Of a DNA stretch of 64,000 nt, positions 54,148 to 63,655 are shown in pieces. Below the pieces are notes generated by a model. The model was not told the origin of the DNA and did no database searches. It worked only from the letters and a program-made list of their open reading frames with translations. The stretch is from Arthrobacter zhaoxinii. GTDB lineage: Bacteria > Actinomycetota > Actinomycetes > Actinomycetales > Micrococcaceae. Made by a program: the position numbers and the translations under genes. The number at the start of each line of letters is the position of its first letter. Position 1 is the first letter of the stretch. Where the stretch lies: assembly GCF_025244925.1 (NCBI RefSeq), contig NZ_CP104275.1, positions 310,001-374,000 on the forward strand, given 5' to 3'.

Positions 54148-55272
54148 CTAGGGAAGGTCCAGCCCGGCCCGCTGTACCCGCGCCGAGGCTTCCAGGAGCA
54201 TCCAGGCCTGCAGCTGGGTGGAAAGCTCGACGGCGGTGCCGCCGGGGTAGGACACCGCCGCGGGCTGCAGCGGCCGGGCGGAAAACAGGATCCAGTCCGC
54301 GCGTTTGCTCCGCCCCTCCCACAGGGCCCGGGCCGTGGATTCCACCAGGGCGGCAGCCGTGCGGCGGGAAGGTTCCGGCAACGCGGGGGACACGGCGGCC
54401 TGGGCCAGATACCGCGCCAGAATGCCGGTGAAAAGCCCGCCGTCGCCGGTGCCGTGGGTGCGCAGCACGCGTGAGGCGCCGTCGTCGTCGGTCAGATGGG
54501 TGTCGACGGCGGTGATCAGTTCCGCAGCGCGGGCAAGGTTCGTGCTTCCGCCGAGCTCGAGCAGGGCACCCAGGGCGGGCCCCTGGTTGTAGGTGAACAC
54601 GGTGCTTTCCAGCTGCGGACGGCCCCGGACCACCTTGACCCCGTCCAGATACAGGCCGGTTTGCGGATCCAGCACCGTGGCGTTCAGCCAATCCACCAGC
54701 TCCTGGGCACGGTCCCGCGATCCGGTGCGGACAAAATGCAGGGCAGCCGGAGCGGTGGCCGGGGTGTTCTTGAAGTTCCGGTCCTTGTTCCAGTAGATGC
54801 CGCCGCCCAGTTCGGGGGTGTGGGCGGATTCCAGTGCTGCGTTCAGGGTGGAGAGAATCTTCCGGTAGGGCCGCTGCCGGTCCCGTGAACCCGACAACCC
54901 GTTCAGGCGGCCGACGGCAAGGGCCAGCCACGCCATGTCGTCGTAGAAACGGTTGGTGTAACGCATCCGGTTGCGCAGCCCGATGGTCCGGACCAGGGCC
55001 GGTGCCAGGTCCGCAGCCGACGGATGTTCCGGCCCGCGGAACGGTGTGCCGGTGCGGCGTTCACGCAGGGCGGCGTCGATCAGGGCATCGAGATAATGTG
55101 CCTGCCACCAGTAATGCCACGGCTGGCGCAGCTGCTGGAGCCGGGAAGCCGGACGACGAGTGGCCGCCAGATGGGTTCCGGGCAGTCCGGCCAACTGGCG
55201 CCCGAACGCGGTGCTCACTGTGCGGGCGGCTGCCTCGGCGCGGTCATCGGCGTCGGAATCCTCGAAGAGCAT
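54148..55272 (-). CDS. Glycoside hydrolase family 76 protein
   Basis: A 374-residue (alpha/alpha)6-barrel enzyme. The catalytic Asp pair of GH76 is seen in FYDDMAWLALAV, and GGIYWNKDRNFKNTPATAPAAL matches the conserved binding strip. GH76 enzymes cut alpha-1,6-mannan, abundant in fungal walls and actinobacterial glycolipids. No signal peptide is visible, so the enzyme would be cytoplasmic, unusual for the family. TAAGGT ends six bases before the ATG, supporting a leaderless start. Confidence 0.88.
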   Translation of the reverse strand: MLFEDSDADDRAEAAARTVSTAFGRQLAGLPGTHLAATRRPASRLQQLRQPWHYWWQAHYLDALIDAALRERRTGTPFRGPEHPSAADLAPALVRTIGLRNRMRYTNRFYDDMAWLALAVGRLNGLSGSRDRQRPYRKILSTLNAALESAHTPELGGGIYWNKDRNFKNTPATAPAALHFVRTGSRDRAQELVDWLNATVLDPQTGLYLDGVKVVRGRPQLESTVFTYNQGPALGALLELGGSTNLARAAELITAVDTHLTDDDGASRVLRTHGTGDGGLFTGILARYLAQAAVSPALPEPSRRTAAALVESTARALWEGRSKRADWILFSARPLQPAAVSYPGGTAVELSTQLQAWMLLEASARVQRAGLDLP

Positions 55273-55388
55273 GCGCCAACCTTATGCCAGCCGCCGAAGA
55301 TGCGGCACCAGCCGGGGCACAGTAGGCTCGGATACTGCCGGTGTGACATAGACGACACTGCCGGCGAGCAATCAGCCAGGAGGAACGC

Positions 55389-56162
55389 ATGGACATCGCA
55401 GGCGCATCGGCCATAGTTACAGGGGGAGCGTCCGGTCTCGGACGGGCAACGGCACGGCGGTTGTACGACGCCGGTGCCTCCGTAATCCTGGTCGACCTGC
55501 CGCAGTCCGAGGGCCTTGCCTACGCGGCGGAACTCGGCGACAACGCCCGGTTCGTGCCCGGCGACGTCACTAACCCGGACCAGATGCAGGCCGCCGTCGA
55601 AGCAGCCATGGCAGCAGGACCGCTCCGCGTGGCCGTGAACTGTGCCGGCATTGCGACGCCGGGCAAGGTGCTGGGCCGCGACGGTGTCCTGCCGCTGGAG
55701 GACTTCGCCCGTGTAGTCAGCGTGAACCTGATCGGCACGTTCAACGTCACCCGTCTGGCCGCCGCCGCCATGGCCGAAACCGACCCGGTCACCGCCAACG
55801 GAACCGAGGAACGCGGCGTCATCATCAACACCGCCTCCGTTGCCGCCTTCGACGGGCAGATCGGCCAGCCCGCCTACTCCGCGTCCAAGGGCGGTGTCGC
55901 AGCCATGACCCTGCCGCTGGCCCGCGAATTGGCCCGCCACCTGATCCGGGTGGTCACCATCGCGCCCGGAATCTTCGAAACACCGATGATGGCCGGCCTG
56001 CCGCAGGCCGCCCAGGATTCCCTGGCGGCACAGGTGCCGCACCCCTCACGCCTGGGCCGCGCCACCGAATATGCCTCCCTGGCCGCCCACATCATTGAAA
56101 ACCAGATGCTCAACGGCGAAACGATCCGCCTGGACGGCGCCATCCGAATGGGACCGCGCTGA
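55389..56162 (+). CDS. 3-hydroxyacyl-CoA dehydrogenase (SDR, HSD17B10-like)
   Basis: A 257-residue SDR. Nucleotide loop TGGASGLG (11-18), DLPQSEG (NAD-preferring Asp), NCAGIA, the Ser in NTASVAA, and YSASK complete the catalytic set. The pattern [20 protein letters not shown] is that of short-chain 3-hydroxyacyl-CoA dehydrogenase type II. It is followed two bases later by an acyl-CoA dehydrogenase gene, so the pair works in beta-oxidation of a short or branched acyl-CoA. Confidence 0.9.
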   Translation: MDIAGASAIVTGGASGLGRATARRLYDAGASVILVDLPQSEGLAYAAELGDNARFVPGDVTNPDQMQAAVEAAMAAGPLRVAVNCAGIATPGKVLGRDGVLPLEDFARVVSVNLIGTFNVTRLAAAAMAETDPVTANGTEERGVIINTASVAAFDGQIGQPAYSASKGGVAAMTLPLARELARHLIRVVTIAPGIFETPMMAGLPQAAQDSLAAQVPHPSRLGRATEYASLAAHIIENQMLNGETIRLDGAIRMGPR

Positions 56163-56164
56163 CC

Positions 56165-57409
56165 TTGACGAACCGCCCCGCACTACTGGACCAGCTGCCC
56201 GACGCCGATTTCTACGGTTTCGAAGACCTGCTCACCGACACCGAAAAAGACAAACTTGCCGAGCTCCGGCGCTTCCTCGCCGAGGAAGTGCAGCCGCACG
56301 CCGTGGACTGGTGGAACGAGGCGCGGTTCCCCTCCGACCTCCTGCCGAAGCTGGCGCAGCTGGAACTCTCCACGCCCGTGGCGCAGGGGTACTCGCCGCT
56401 GTTTGCCGGCATGGTGATCTCGGAAATGACGCGCGCAGACACCTCGCTCGCCACGTTCTTCATGGTCCACCACGACCTGTTTGTCGAAGCGCTGCATGCC
56501 TTCGGATCCGACGAGCAGAAGGCCCGGCTGCTCGACGACGCCCGCGCGCTGCGGATCACCGGTGCCTTCGCGCTGACCGAACCGGAGCACGGTTCGGACG
56601 TGGCCGGCGGAATGGCCACCACGGCTGTGCGCGACGGGGACGAGTGGGTGCTTAACGGGGCCAAACGCTGGATCGGCAACGGGACCTTCTGTGACTACAT
56701 GGTCCTGTGGGCACGGGAGCCGGAGACCGGACACACCCGCGGTTTCCTGCTCGACGCGAACCTGCCCGGGGTGACCCGGACCCGGATCGAAAACAAAACC
56801 GCGCTGCGCACCGTGCAGAATGCCGACATTGTGCTGACCGACGTGCGGGTGCCCGCGGCGGACCTGCTCGCCGGAGTGGAAAGCTTCGACGACACCAAGC
56901 AGCTGCTGCGCGGCTCCCGGATCATGGTCGGCTGGCAGGCAGTGGGAGCGCAGCTGGCCACCTTCGATGTCGCCCGCGCCTACGCCGTCGAACGCCTCCA
57001 GTTCGGCCGCCCCCTGGCCGCGTTCCAGCTGATCCAGCAGCAGCTGGTGTCCATCCTCGGCAACGCCGTGGCCAGCACGGGAATGCTGGCACGGGTTACC
57101 GAGCTCGAACACGGCGGGTACCCGGCGGCCGAAGGCACGGACAGCGCGCCCGGGGGAAACCCGGCCGACGGCGGCGCGGCAAGCGGCGGCATGGCCCGGG
57201 CCGCGCTGGCGAAGTCCTACGCCAGCGCGAGGATGCGCGAATCCGTGGCCCTGGGCCGCAGCATCCTTGGCGGCAACGGCATTGTCACCGACTACCGGAT
57301 GGCCAAGATCTTCGCCGACGCCGAGGCCATCTACACGTACGAGGGCACCTACGAAATCAACACGCTGATTGTCGGGCGGGACATTACCGGGGTGTCGGCG
57401 CTGCGTTAG
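56165..57409 (+). CDS. Acyl-CoA dehydrogenase
   Basis: A 414-residue flavoprotein of the ACAD family. It has an N-terminal helical domain, the FAD-binding TGAFALTEPEHGSDVAGG and WIGNGTFCD segments, and the C-terminal GGNGIVTDYRMAKIF with the catalytic Glu in TYEGTYEIN. A Gly/Ala-rich insertion (about 318-338) is unusual. Starts at TTG two bases after the SDR stop, so translation is coupled. The glutaryl- or short-chain-CoA class is suggested by the Glu position. Confidence 0.9.
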   Translation: MTNRPALLDQLPDADFYGFEDLLTDTEKDKLAELRRFLAEEVQPHAVDWWNEARFPSDLLPKLAQLELSTPVAQGYSPLFAGMVISEMTRADTSLATFFMVHHDLFVEALHAFGSDEQKARLLDDARALRITGAFALTEPEHGSDVAGGMATTAVRDGDEWVLNGAKRWIGNGTFCDYMVLWAREPETGHTRGFLLDANLPGVTRTRIENKTALRTVQNADIVLTDVRVPAADLLAGVESFDDTKQLLRGSRIMVGWQAVGAQLATFDVARAYAVERLQFGRPLAAFQLIQQQLVSILGNAVASTGMLARVTELEHGGYPAAEGTDSAPGGNPADGGAASGGMARAALAKSYASARMRESVALGRSILGGNGIVTDYRMAKIFADAEAIYTYEGTYEINTLIVGRDITGVSALR

Positions 57410-57430
57410 GTGTGGCTGGGTGGCCCGTGG

Positions 57431-57494
57431 GGCCCCTGCGGGGCCTGGAACGGCGGCAACGAAATTTCCGCGCTCGCAGAGCTCGCGGGAAATA
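57431..57494 (+). terminator. Hairpins after the acyl-CoA dehydrogenase gene
   Basis: GGCCCC-TGC-GGGGCC (57431-57445) is followed by TTTCCGCG...CGCGGGAAA (57465-57492, one bulge). Both lie downstream of the stop at 57409. The rest of 57410-57683 shows no gene. Confidence 0.5.
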
Positions 57495-57683
57495 TTAAAG
57501 CCGCCTTCCTCCAGGCCCCTCCGGTGCCGCGGGTGGGCCAGGCACCACGTGCGTTTCCCCCGGTTCGTCCAGGGTTTTCGCCAAAACGGACGCCGGGTGG
57601 CATGGAGACTTCAGGATCAGTAGGCTTACTAAATGGGCCGCATCGACGGCGGCCCGGTTTACCGGACGTGAAAGGCATGGTTT

Positions 57684-58133
57684 ATGACCGAGCAGAGCAT
57701 TCCTGATCCCGAACTGGGCGACGATCCGGTTCTCGCCGACGACGTCGCCGCAGTTGCCACGCCGGACGAACTGACGGTGGTGTCCGAAGACGAGCTGCTG
57801 GAGCAGGACGAACTGGTGGACGCTGAAGACCTCACGTACCCCGGCGCAGCAGAAGACAACCCGGATAACTGGCAGGAAGACCCGCTGATCCGCGAGGAAG
57901 CACCGCTGAACGAACCCGGCGAACTCTCGGACCAGACCCTCCGCGACGACACGGCCGAAGAGCGCTTCCTGACTGGCGACACGCAGATTCCGCCGGATGC
58001 GCCGACCATCGGCGAGGCAGCCAATGACGTCGACTTCGGCGATCCGATGGCAGGCGAAGAAGAAGACGCCAGCGACGACCCCGCGCACCGCGGCGGCGAC
58101 CCCCTGGCCGGCTTCAACCCGGACGACGTCTAG
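57684..58133 (+). CDS. Acidic protein of unknown function
   Basis: A 149-residue, strongly acidic protein (Asp/Glu-rich throughout) without hydrophobic segments. The middle reads YPGAAEDNPDNWQEDPLIREEAPLNEPG and appears ordered enough to be conserved. A ribosome site GAAAGG lies nine bases before the ATG. Function is unknown. Confidence 0.75.
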   Translation: MTEQSIPDPELGDDPVLADDVAAVATPDELTVVSEDELLEQDELVDAEDLTYPGAAEDNPDNWQEDPLIREEAPLNEPGELSDQTLRDDTAEERFLTGDTQIPPDAPTIGEAANDVDFGDPMAGEEEDASDDPAHRGGDPLAGFNPDDV

Positions 58134-58166
58134 GCCGGCGAGCCCTCAAGCAACAACGCAAACCCT

Positions 58167-58213
58167 CATGGGGTCCGGCGATAGTGGTCTACGGACTGCC
58201 GCCGGGCCCCATG
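58167..58213. repeat. 14-bp stem-loop between two hypothetical genes
   Basis: CATGGGGTCCGGCG (58167-58180) pairs with CGCCGGGCCCCATG (58200-58213), with one G-T pair. The 19-base loop can form a GTC-TACG-GAC mini-hairpin of the stable UNCG type. It may be a terminator or part of a structured RNA. Confidence 0.55.
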
Positions 58214-58310
58214 TCTGTGTCCGGCTCCTGCCTGTCCGGCCCTTCGGGTAACGGGTCCGGGTGCTGAACGGCGTCGCAGGCACCCCCGGCATCCGCACTA
58301 GGCTGGATCC

Positions 58311-58616
58311 ATGCCTTCCTTCCGCGTCCAGTTGAATATCCTCGGATTGAAGCCGGGCAGCCCGCCGGAGGCTGTGATGGAAACAGCCGTCGCCGCACTG
58401 GCCGCGGCACACCATGTGGAGGCAAACCAGCTGGATATCGTTTCCGGGGTTCCGCGGATCACCCTGCGCTTTACGGTCCCGGACGACGAATGGTCCGTGG
58501 AGAACTCCAGGGCGCGCCGCGCCGCCATCAACATGCGGGCGGCCGTGGAAGAAGTCGCCAACGGACAGGACCTGCGCGTGCTCCGGCGGATGCGCGGACG
58601 CTGGACGGTGCTGTAG
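58311..58616 (+). CDS. Small conserved hypothetical protein
   Basis: A 101-residue alpha/beta-looking protein (SFRVQLNILGLKPGS, then helices rich in Ala, ending RVLRRMRGRWTVL). No domain is recognised. TAGGCT ends exactly six bases before the ATG, a typical leaderless start in this window, which supports its reality. Confidence 0.75.
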   Translation: MPSFRVQLNILGLKPGSPPEAVMETAVAALAAAHHVEANQLDIVSGVPRITLRFTVPDDEWSVENSRARRAAINMRAAVEEVANGQDLRVLRRMRGRWTVL

Positions 58617-58642
58617 AAGGCCGGCTGCCGTAAAGGGACGGC

Positions 58643-59551
58643 CTAGATGCCTGGGAAAGCGTCCAGGGAAAGCCGGCTGCGGTACTCGACCGGCTGGCGG
58701 GTCAGCGGATCGGTGAACTGCACGGACCGCGCCAGCAGCTGCAGCGGCTTGGCATAGTCGTCCGGCGCCTGGGGCAGCAGTTCCGGGTAGAACGAATCGT
58801 TCAGGATCCCGATGCCCTGCGAGGCCATATGCACCCGCAGCTGATGGGTCTTGCCGGTGTGCGGCAGCAGCCGGTAGCGGCCGAGCCCGCCGCGGCTCTC
58901 CAGCAGCTCGATCCGGGTTTCCGCGTTCGGCTCCCCCTCAATTTCCTGGGCCAGCAGATAGGTGCGGGACTTGATCATCCGGCTGCGCACAATCCTCGGC
59001 AGCTCGAGGTCCTCCCGGACCGGAGCCACCGCCTCGTATTCCTTGCTGATCCGGCGCTTCTCGAACAGGGTCTGGTATTTCCCCCGGGTCTCCGGGTTCG
59101 TGGAGAACAGCAGCACCCCCGCGGTCATGCGGTCCAGCCGGTGCATGGGAATCAGGTCCGGAATCTCCAGCTGGACCCGCAGCCGCACCAGGGCGGACTC
59201 GGCCACATACATGCCGCCCGGCGTCGTCGGCAGGAAGTGCGGCTTGTCGACCACCAGCAGGTCGTCGTCCTGGTGCAGGATGCCGATCTCCACCGGGATC
59301 CGCTCTTCGGGCGGCAGCTCACGGTAATACCAGATGAAGGTGTGCTCGGTCAGGGGAGTGGCGGCTGTCAGCGGAATGCCGCCCAGACCCACCACTTCAC
59401 CGCGCTTGAACCGGTCCACAATGCCGTCCGGGTTTACATGGCCGAAGCGCTCGAGGACGTAGTCCATGGCGGTGTCCCACGGTCCTTCGCCGGGAAGGCG
59501 CAGGCGGGTGGCATTGACTCCGTTGCGCACGGGAAGAGGGGACTGCATCAC
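58643..59551 (-). CDS. RluA-family pseudouridine synthase
   Basis: A 302-residue enzyme isomerising uridines in rRNA or tRNA. The catalytic Asp is in HRLDRMTAGVLLFS, the flexible loop DDDLLVVDKPHFLPTTPGG precedes it, and the C-terminal TGKTHQLRVHMASQGIGILND is present. No S4 domain is obvious. GTG 59551 is chosen over the adjacent ATG because TATCCT ends six bases before it, consistent with a leaderless message. Which uridine is modified is unknown. Confidence 0.9.
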   Translation of the reverse strand: MMQSPLPVRNGVNATRLRLPGEGPWDTAMDYVLERFGHVNPDGIVDRFKRGEVVGLGGIPLTAATPLTEHTFIWYYRELPPEERIPVEIGILHQDDDLLVVDKPHFLPTTPGGMYVAESALVRLRVQLEIPDLIPMHRLDRMTAGVLLFSTNPETRGKYQTLFEKRRISKEYEAVAPVREDLELPRIVRSRMIKSRTYLLAQEIEGEPNAETRIELLESRGGLGRYRLLPHTGKTHQLRVHMASQGIGILNDSFYPELLPQAPDDYAKPLQLLARSVQFTDPLTRQPVEYRSRLSLDAFPGI

Positions 59552-59674
59552 GGTTTCAGGATATCCCGCCGGCGGGCTTAAATTGGGCTGGGCTGTCCTG
59601 AGCGCAGATAGGCCCGCTCGTCTCGACATCCAGGCAGTTCCTGCCGCAGAAAACCACATCCGAAACGGAGCCCG

Positions 59675-61231
59675 GTGGCCACCAAACCAGTTCTTTCTCC
59701 TTCTGAGCCGACGAAGCCGACGTCGCCCGCGGTGCAAACGACGCCGGCGCTGACGCCGGAGGAGCGCCAGTCAGTCCTGCGCACCCTGCGTTCGCCGAAG
59801 CTGCTCAAGACGGAGGTTCTGGCCGGGCTGGTGGTGGCACTGGCGCTCATCCCCGAGGCCCTGGCCTTCTCCGTCATCGCCGGGGTGGATCCGAGGATCG
59901 GCCTGTTTTCGGCCTTCACCATGGCCGTCACCATTTCCTTCCTGGGCGGCCGCCCGGCCATGATTTCCGCCGCCACCGGCGCCGTCGCCCTGGTGATCGC
60001 CCCGCTGGTGGCCTCCCACGGCGTGCAGTACATGATTGCCGCAGTGCTGCTCGCCGGCGTGTTCCAGGTGCTGCTTGCCCTGCTCGGCGTGGCGAAGCTG
60101 CTGCGGTTCATCCCGCGGCAGGTCATGGTGGGCTTCGTCAACGCGCTGGCCATCCTCATCTTCATCGCCCAGGTGCCCGAGCTGCTGGGCGTACCCTGGC
60201 TGGTCTATCCGCTCACGGCCCTTGGGCTGCTCATCGTCTTCGGACTGCCGCGGCTGACGACGGCGGTGCCCGCGTCGCTGGTGGCCATCGTCGTCATCAC
60301 GGCAATCACGGTGGCCGCCTCCGTCACCGTCCCGACCGTGGGGGACAAGGGCGAACTGCCGGACAGCCTGCCGTCCCTGCTGCTGCCCGATGTTCCCTTC
60401 AGCCTGGCCACCCTGGAGGTGATCTTCCCGTACGCGCTGGCCGTCGCCTTTGTGGGCCTGCTGGAATCGCTGATGACGGCCAAACTGGTGGACGACGTCA
60501 CCGACACCCGCTCCAACAAGACCCGCGAGGCCTGGGGCCAGGGCGCGGCCAACCTTGTCACGGGCTTCTTCGGCGGCATGGGCGGCTGCGCGATGATCGG
60601 CCAGACCATGATCAACGTGAAGGGATCCGGTGCCCGAACCCGGATTTCCACCTTCCTCGCCGGTGTCTTCCTGCTCCTCCTCGTGGTGGTCCTCGGAGAC
60701 GTTGTGGCGCTCATCCCCATGGCCGCCCTGGTGGCCGTCATGATCTTCGTGGCCGTGACCAGCTTCGACTGGCACAGCATCCGCCCCTCCACGCTGAAGA
60801 TGATGCCCAAGAGCGAAACCGCCGTCATGCTGGCCACCGTGGCCGTGACGGTCTGGACCAACAACCTGGCCAGCGGCGTCGGCGTCGGCGTGCTTGTGGC
60901 CATGGTGCTGTTCGCCCGCCGGGTGGCGCACTTCGTCACCGTGGACCGCACGCTCACCGGGAGCGACGCCGAGGCCACCGCCGTCTACACAGTCAACGGC
61001 GAGCTGTTCTTCGCCTCCTCAAATGACCTCTACTCCCAGTTCGAGTACGTCCTCGACCCGCCGAATGTGGTCATCGACCTGAGCGCCTCCCACGTCTGGG
61101 ATGCCTCCACCGTGGCCGCCCTGGACGCCGTAACGGAGAAATACCGGCGGCGCGGAACCGAAGTACGCATCACCGGGCTGAACGAGGCCAGCGTGCAGAT
61201 CCGGCAGCGGATGGCAGGGAAACTGCCGTAG
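59675..61231 (+). CDS. SulP-family anion permease with STAS domain
   Basis: A 518-residue secondary transporter with about 11-12 helices and a C-terminal STAS domain (from about 430; VVIDLSASHVWDASTVAALD). The SulP sulfate-transporter signature region near GLFSAFTMAVTISFLGGRPAMISAATGA is clear. The anion is sulfate or bicarbonate-like and is not decided by sequence. The start is GTG 59675 with GGAG upstream. Confidence 0.9.
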   Translation: MATKPVLSPSEPTKPTSPAVQTTPALTPEERQSVLRTLRSPKLLKTEVLAGLVVALALIPEALAFSVIAGVDPRIGLFSAFTMAVTISFLGGRPAMISAATGAVALVIAPLVASHGVQYMIAAVLLAGVFQVLLALLGVAKLLRFIPRQVMVGFVNALAILIFIAQVPELLGVPWLVYPLTALGLLIVFGLPRLTTAVPASLVAIVVITAITVAASVTVPTVGDKGELPDSLPSLLLPDVPFSLATLEVIFPYALAVAFVGLLESLMTAKLVDDVTDTRSNKTREAWGQGAANLVTGFFGGMGGCAMIGQTMINVKGSGARTRISTFLAGVFLLLLVVVLGDVVALIPMAALVAVMIFVAVTSFDWHSIRPSTLKMMPKSETAVMLATVAVTVWTNNLASGVGVGVLVAMVLFARRVAHFVTVDRTLTGSDAEATAVYTVNGELFFASSNDLYSQFEYVLDPPNVVIDLSASHVWDASTVAALDAVTEKYRRRGTEVRITGLNEASVQIRQRMAGKLP

Positions 61232-61330
61232 CCGGCGGCGGTGTTTTTACCGCGCGGGCGTGATCATAACTCCGGGACGGAACAGGGCGGCGCCCCTGGA
61301 ATGCGTGAGATATCCCACTCGATAATTAGG

Positions 61331-61407
61331 GCATATAAATATGCTGTAATACGTTCCCGTGTGCTCTGATGTTTAGGTCATCCCTCGCTAAGGCGAGGCT
61401 TACCTGA
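61331..61407 (+). promoter_or_regulatory. Regulatory region with DtxR/IdeR-like iron box
   Basis: TAAGGCGAGGCTTACCTGA (61389-61407) matches 14 of 19 positions of the DtxR/IdeR/DmdR consensus TTAGGTTAGGCTAACCTAA. It lies 16 bases before the iron-binding-protein start. Upstream is a perfect GCATAT-AA-ATATGC palindrome (61331-61344) and a TAATAC -10 candidate. Iron-dependent repression of the operon is expected. Confidence 0.7.
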
Positions 61408-61422
61408 GCGATAGGAACACCG

Positions 61423-62559
61423 TTGTCCCGGTCCACCATTCCCGCATTTCCGTCACGTCGCGCCTTGCTGGGCGGGGGCCTCGGCCTGGCCGCGCTTGCC
61501 CTCGGAGCCTGCTCCTCCCGTGACACTGTCGGTACTGCGGGCGCGGCCGGTACGGCAGGGTCCGGTGGTTTTACGGTGACGGATATGCGCGGCGTAAAGG
61601 TGTCCTTCGACGCCCCGGTGCAGAAGATCGCCACCACGGTCATTCCCTCCCCGTCCATGCTGGCGGCGGTGGACGGCGGCTACGCAAAGATCGTGGGCAT
61701 CAACGAATCCACGCTGCAGGCCAACCGGCAGGGCCTGTTCGGAGAGATGTTCCCGGAATCGAAAAGCACCACCACCATCTCGCCGTCGAGCTTCACCCCC
61801 AACATCGAAACCATCACCGCGCTGGAACCCGACGTTGTGTTCCAGTGGGCGGACCAGGGCGCCGGACTCGTGGAGCCGCTGGAAAATGCCGGTTTCAAGA
61901 CCGTCTGCCTGCTCTACGGCACGCAGGAATACCTGGAAACCTGGATGTCGCTGTTCTCCACCATCCTCGGCAAGCCCGAGCGCGGCACCGAGATTGTGGA
62001 CTGGATGCACACCGAGATCGCCCGGCTGCAGGATGAACTCTCCGCAGTTTCCCAACCCGTGCGCGTGGTCCATTTGGGCCAGTCCGGCGACGGCTACTCG
62101 GCCTCCAACAAGTCCTCCTACATGCACTACTGGATGGAGCTGGCCGGCGGGCGGAACATGGCGGCGGAGAACCTCTCGGCGGAAAACGTGGTCAGTGCGG
62201 AACAGCTGATCGAGTGGGACCCCGAAGTCATCACCCTGGGCGGCTTCGACGCCCGCACCCCGGCCGAGGTTTACGCGGATCCCGCCCTGGCATCCGTGTC
62301 GGCAGTGAAGAACCGCCGGGTCTACAAGGCGCCTCTGGGCGGGTACCGCTGGGAGGTTCCCTGCGCCGAATCACCGCTGATGTGGCAGTGGGCCGCAGAG
62401 GTCTTCCATCCCGGCCGGGCCACAAACACCCTGCGTGCGGCCATGAAGGAAAAGATCGCGTACCTCTACGGGTACGAGGTATCCGATGCCCAGATTGACG
62501 CCGCCCTGCGGCTGGACCTGAACGGGGCCAGCGTTGGCTACGACGTCTTCCGCCGCTGA
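61423..62559 (+). CDS. Iron-siderophore ABC transporter binding lipoprotein
   Basis: A 378-residue periplasmic-binding-type protein of the FecB/FhuD class. The N-terminus has a twin-arginine-type SRRALLGG signal and lipobox LALGAC. A helical-backbone iron-complex fold follows (VKVSFDAPVQKIATTVIPS ... IETITALEPDVVF). TTG start preceded by AGGAAC. First gene of an operon under an iron box; the permease and ATPase follow. Confidence 0.9.
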   Translation: MSRSTIPAFPSRRALLGGGLGLAALALGACSSRDTVGTAGAAGTAGSGGFTVTDMRGVKVSFDAPVQKIATTVIPSPSMLAAVDGGYAKIVGINESTLQANRQGLFGEMFPESKSTTTISPSSFTPNIETITALEPDVVFQWADQGAGLVEPLENAGFKTVCLLYGTQEYLETWMSLFSTILGKPERGTEIVDWMHTEIARLQDELSAVSQPVRVVHLGQSGDGYSASNKSSYMHYWMELAGGRNMAAENLSAENVVSAEQLIEWDPEVITLGGFDARTPAEVYADPALASVSAVKNRRVYKAPLGGYRWEVPCAESPLMWQWAAEVFHPGRATNTLRAAMKEKIAYLYGYEVSDAQIDAALRLDLNGASVGYDVFRR

Positions 62560-62569
62560 GGTGCCCGCC

Positions 62570-63655
62570 GTGTCCGCCGCTCCTCCCGCCGCTGATGCGC
62601 CGGCGCCGGCGTCGTCGTCCCGGCACCGCCGGTACATCCTGCCGCTCTGTGCCCTGATTCTGTGCGCGGTGGCCCTGGTCTCCATGGCCGCCGGACGGTT
62701 CTGGGTGCCGCCGAACGAAATCCTGCGCATCCTGTTCAACGAAGTCACCGCCCTCTTTGGTGGCGAAGGGATGCTCCGCCGGACCTGGACCGAACAGGAA
62801 GCCACCGTGGTCCTGGACGTCCGGCTGCCGCGCGTCCTGCTGGCCTTCCTGGTGGGCGGCGCGCTTTCGCTCGGCGGCGCGTGCCTGCAGGCACTGTTCC
62901 GCAATCCGCTGGTCAGCCCGGACATCATCGGGGTCACCGCCGGGGCGTCCTTCGGCGGCGTGCTGGTCCTGACCCTCGGGCTGTCCGGCGGCTGGATGGT
63001 CGGCGGCGCCTTCGGCTTCGGGCTTGCCGCCCTTGCCGGGGTCCTGCTGCTGGGCCGGCTGGGCGGCCGGGACAACGCGATGCTGATGATCGTCCTGGGC
63101 GGGATTGTGGTGGCAGCGTTCTTCAACGCGCTGGTTTCCTTCATGACCTACCTGGCCGACCCCTACTCCGAACTGCCCTCGATTGTGCACTGGCTGCTCG
63201 GCTCCATTGCCGCCGCCAGCTATGACAAAGTGCTGACCGCCCTCGTCCCGGTGGCCGTGGGTGCGGTGGTGGTCCTCGCCCTGCGCTGGCGGCTCAATGT
63301 CCTGTCGCTGGGCGACGACGACGCCGCCGCCCTGGGTGTGAATCCGCACCGCTCACGGGTGGTGCTGCTGTGTGCGGTCGCCCTGATGACCGCCGGCACC
63401 GTGGCGGTGGCCGGAGCCGTCGGCTGGGTGGGTCTGGTGGTTCCGCACCTGGCCCGGCTCTGGGTGGGGCCGGACCACCGGATCCTGCTGCCGGCGTCGC
63501 TGCTGCTGGGCGGGACCTATCTGATGCTCATCGATACGCTCAGCCGCTCCATCAGCAGCAGTGAACTGCCGCTGGGCATCCTGACCGCCATCATCGGCGC
63601 GCCGGTGTTTGTGCTGCTGCTTGCCCGTTCGCAGAAGAAAGCCGAACTCTCATGA
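62570..63655 (+). CDS. Iron-siderophore ABC transporter permease (FecCD type)
   Basis: A 361-residue membrane protein with about nine or ten helices. The family signature VRLPRVLLAFLVGGALSLGGACLQALFRNPLVSPDIIGVTAG and the later VGWVGLVVPHLARLWVGPDHR are typical of BtuC/FecCD. GTG 62570 is favoured because GAGGTG sits seven bases upstream; GTG 62561 and TTG 62534 are alternatives. It overlaps the ATPase start by four bases. Confidence 0.9.
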   Translation: MSAAPPAADAPAPASSSRHRRYILPLCALILCAVALVSMAAGRFWVPPNEILRILFNEVTALFGGEGMLRRTWTEQEATVVLDVRLPRVLLAFLVGGALSLGGACLQALFRNPLVSPDIIGVTAGASFGGVLVLTLGLSGGWMVGGAFGFGLAALAGVLLLGRLGGRDNAMLMIVLGGIVVAAFFNALVSFMTYLADPYSELPSIVHWLLGSIAAASYDKVLTALVPVAVGAVVVLALRWRLNVLSLGDDDAAALGVNPHRSRVVLLCAVALMTAGTVAVAGAVGWVGLVVPHLARLWVGPDHRILLPASLLLGGTYLMLIDTLSRSISSSELPLGILTAIIGAPVFVLLLARSQKKAELS

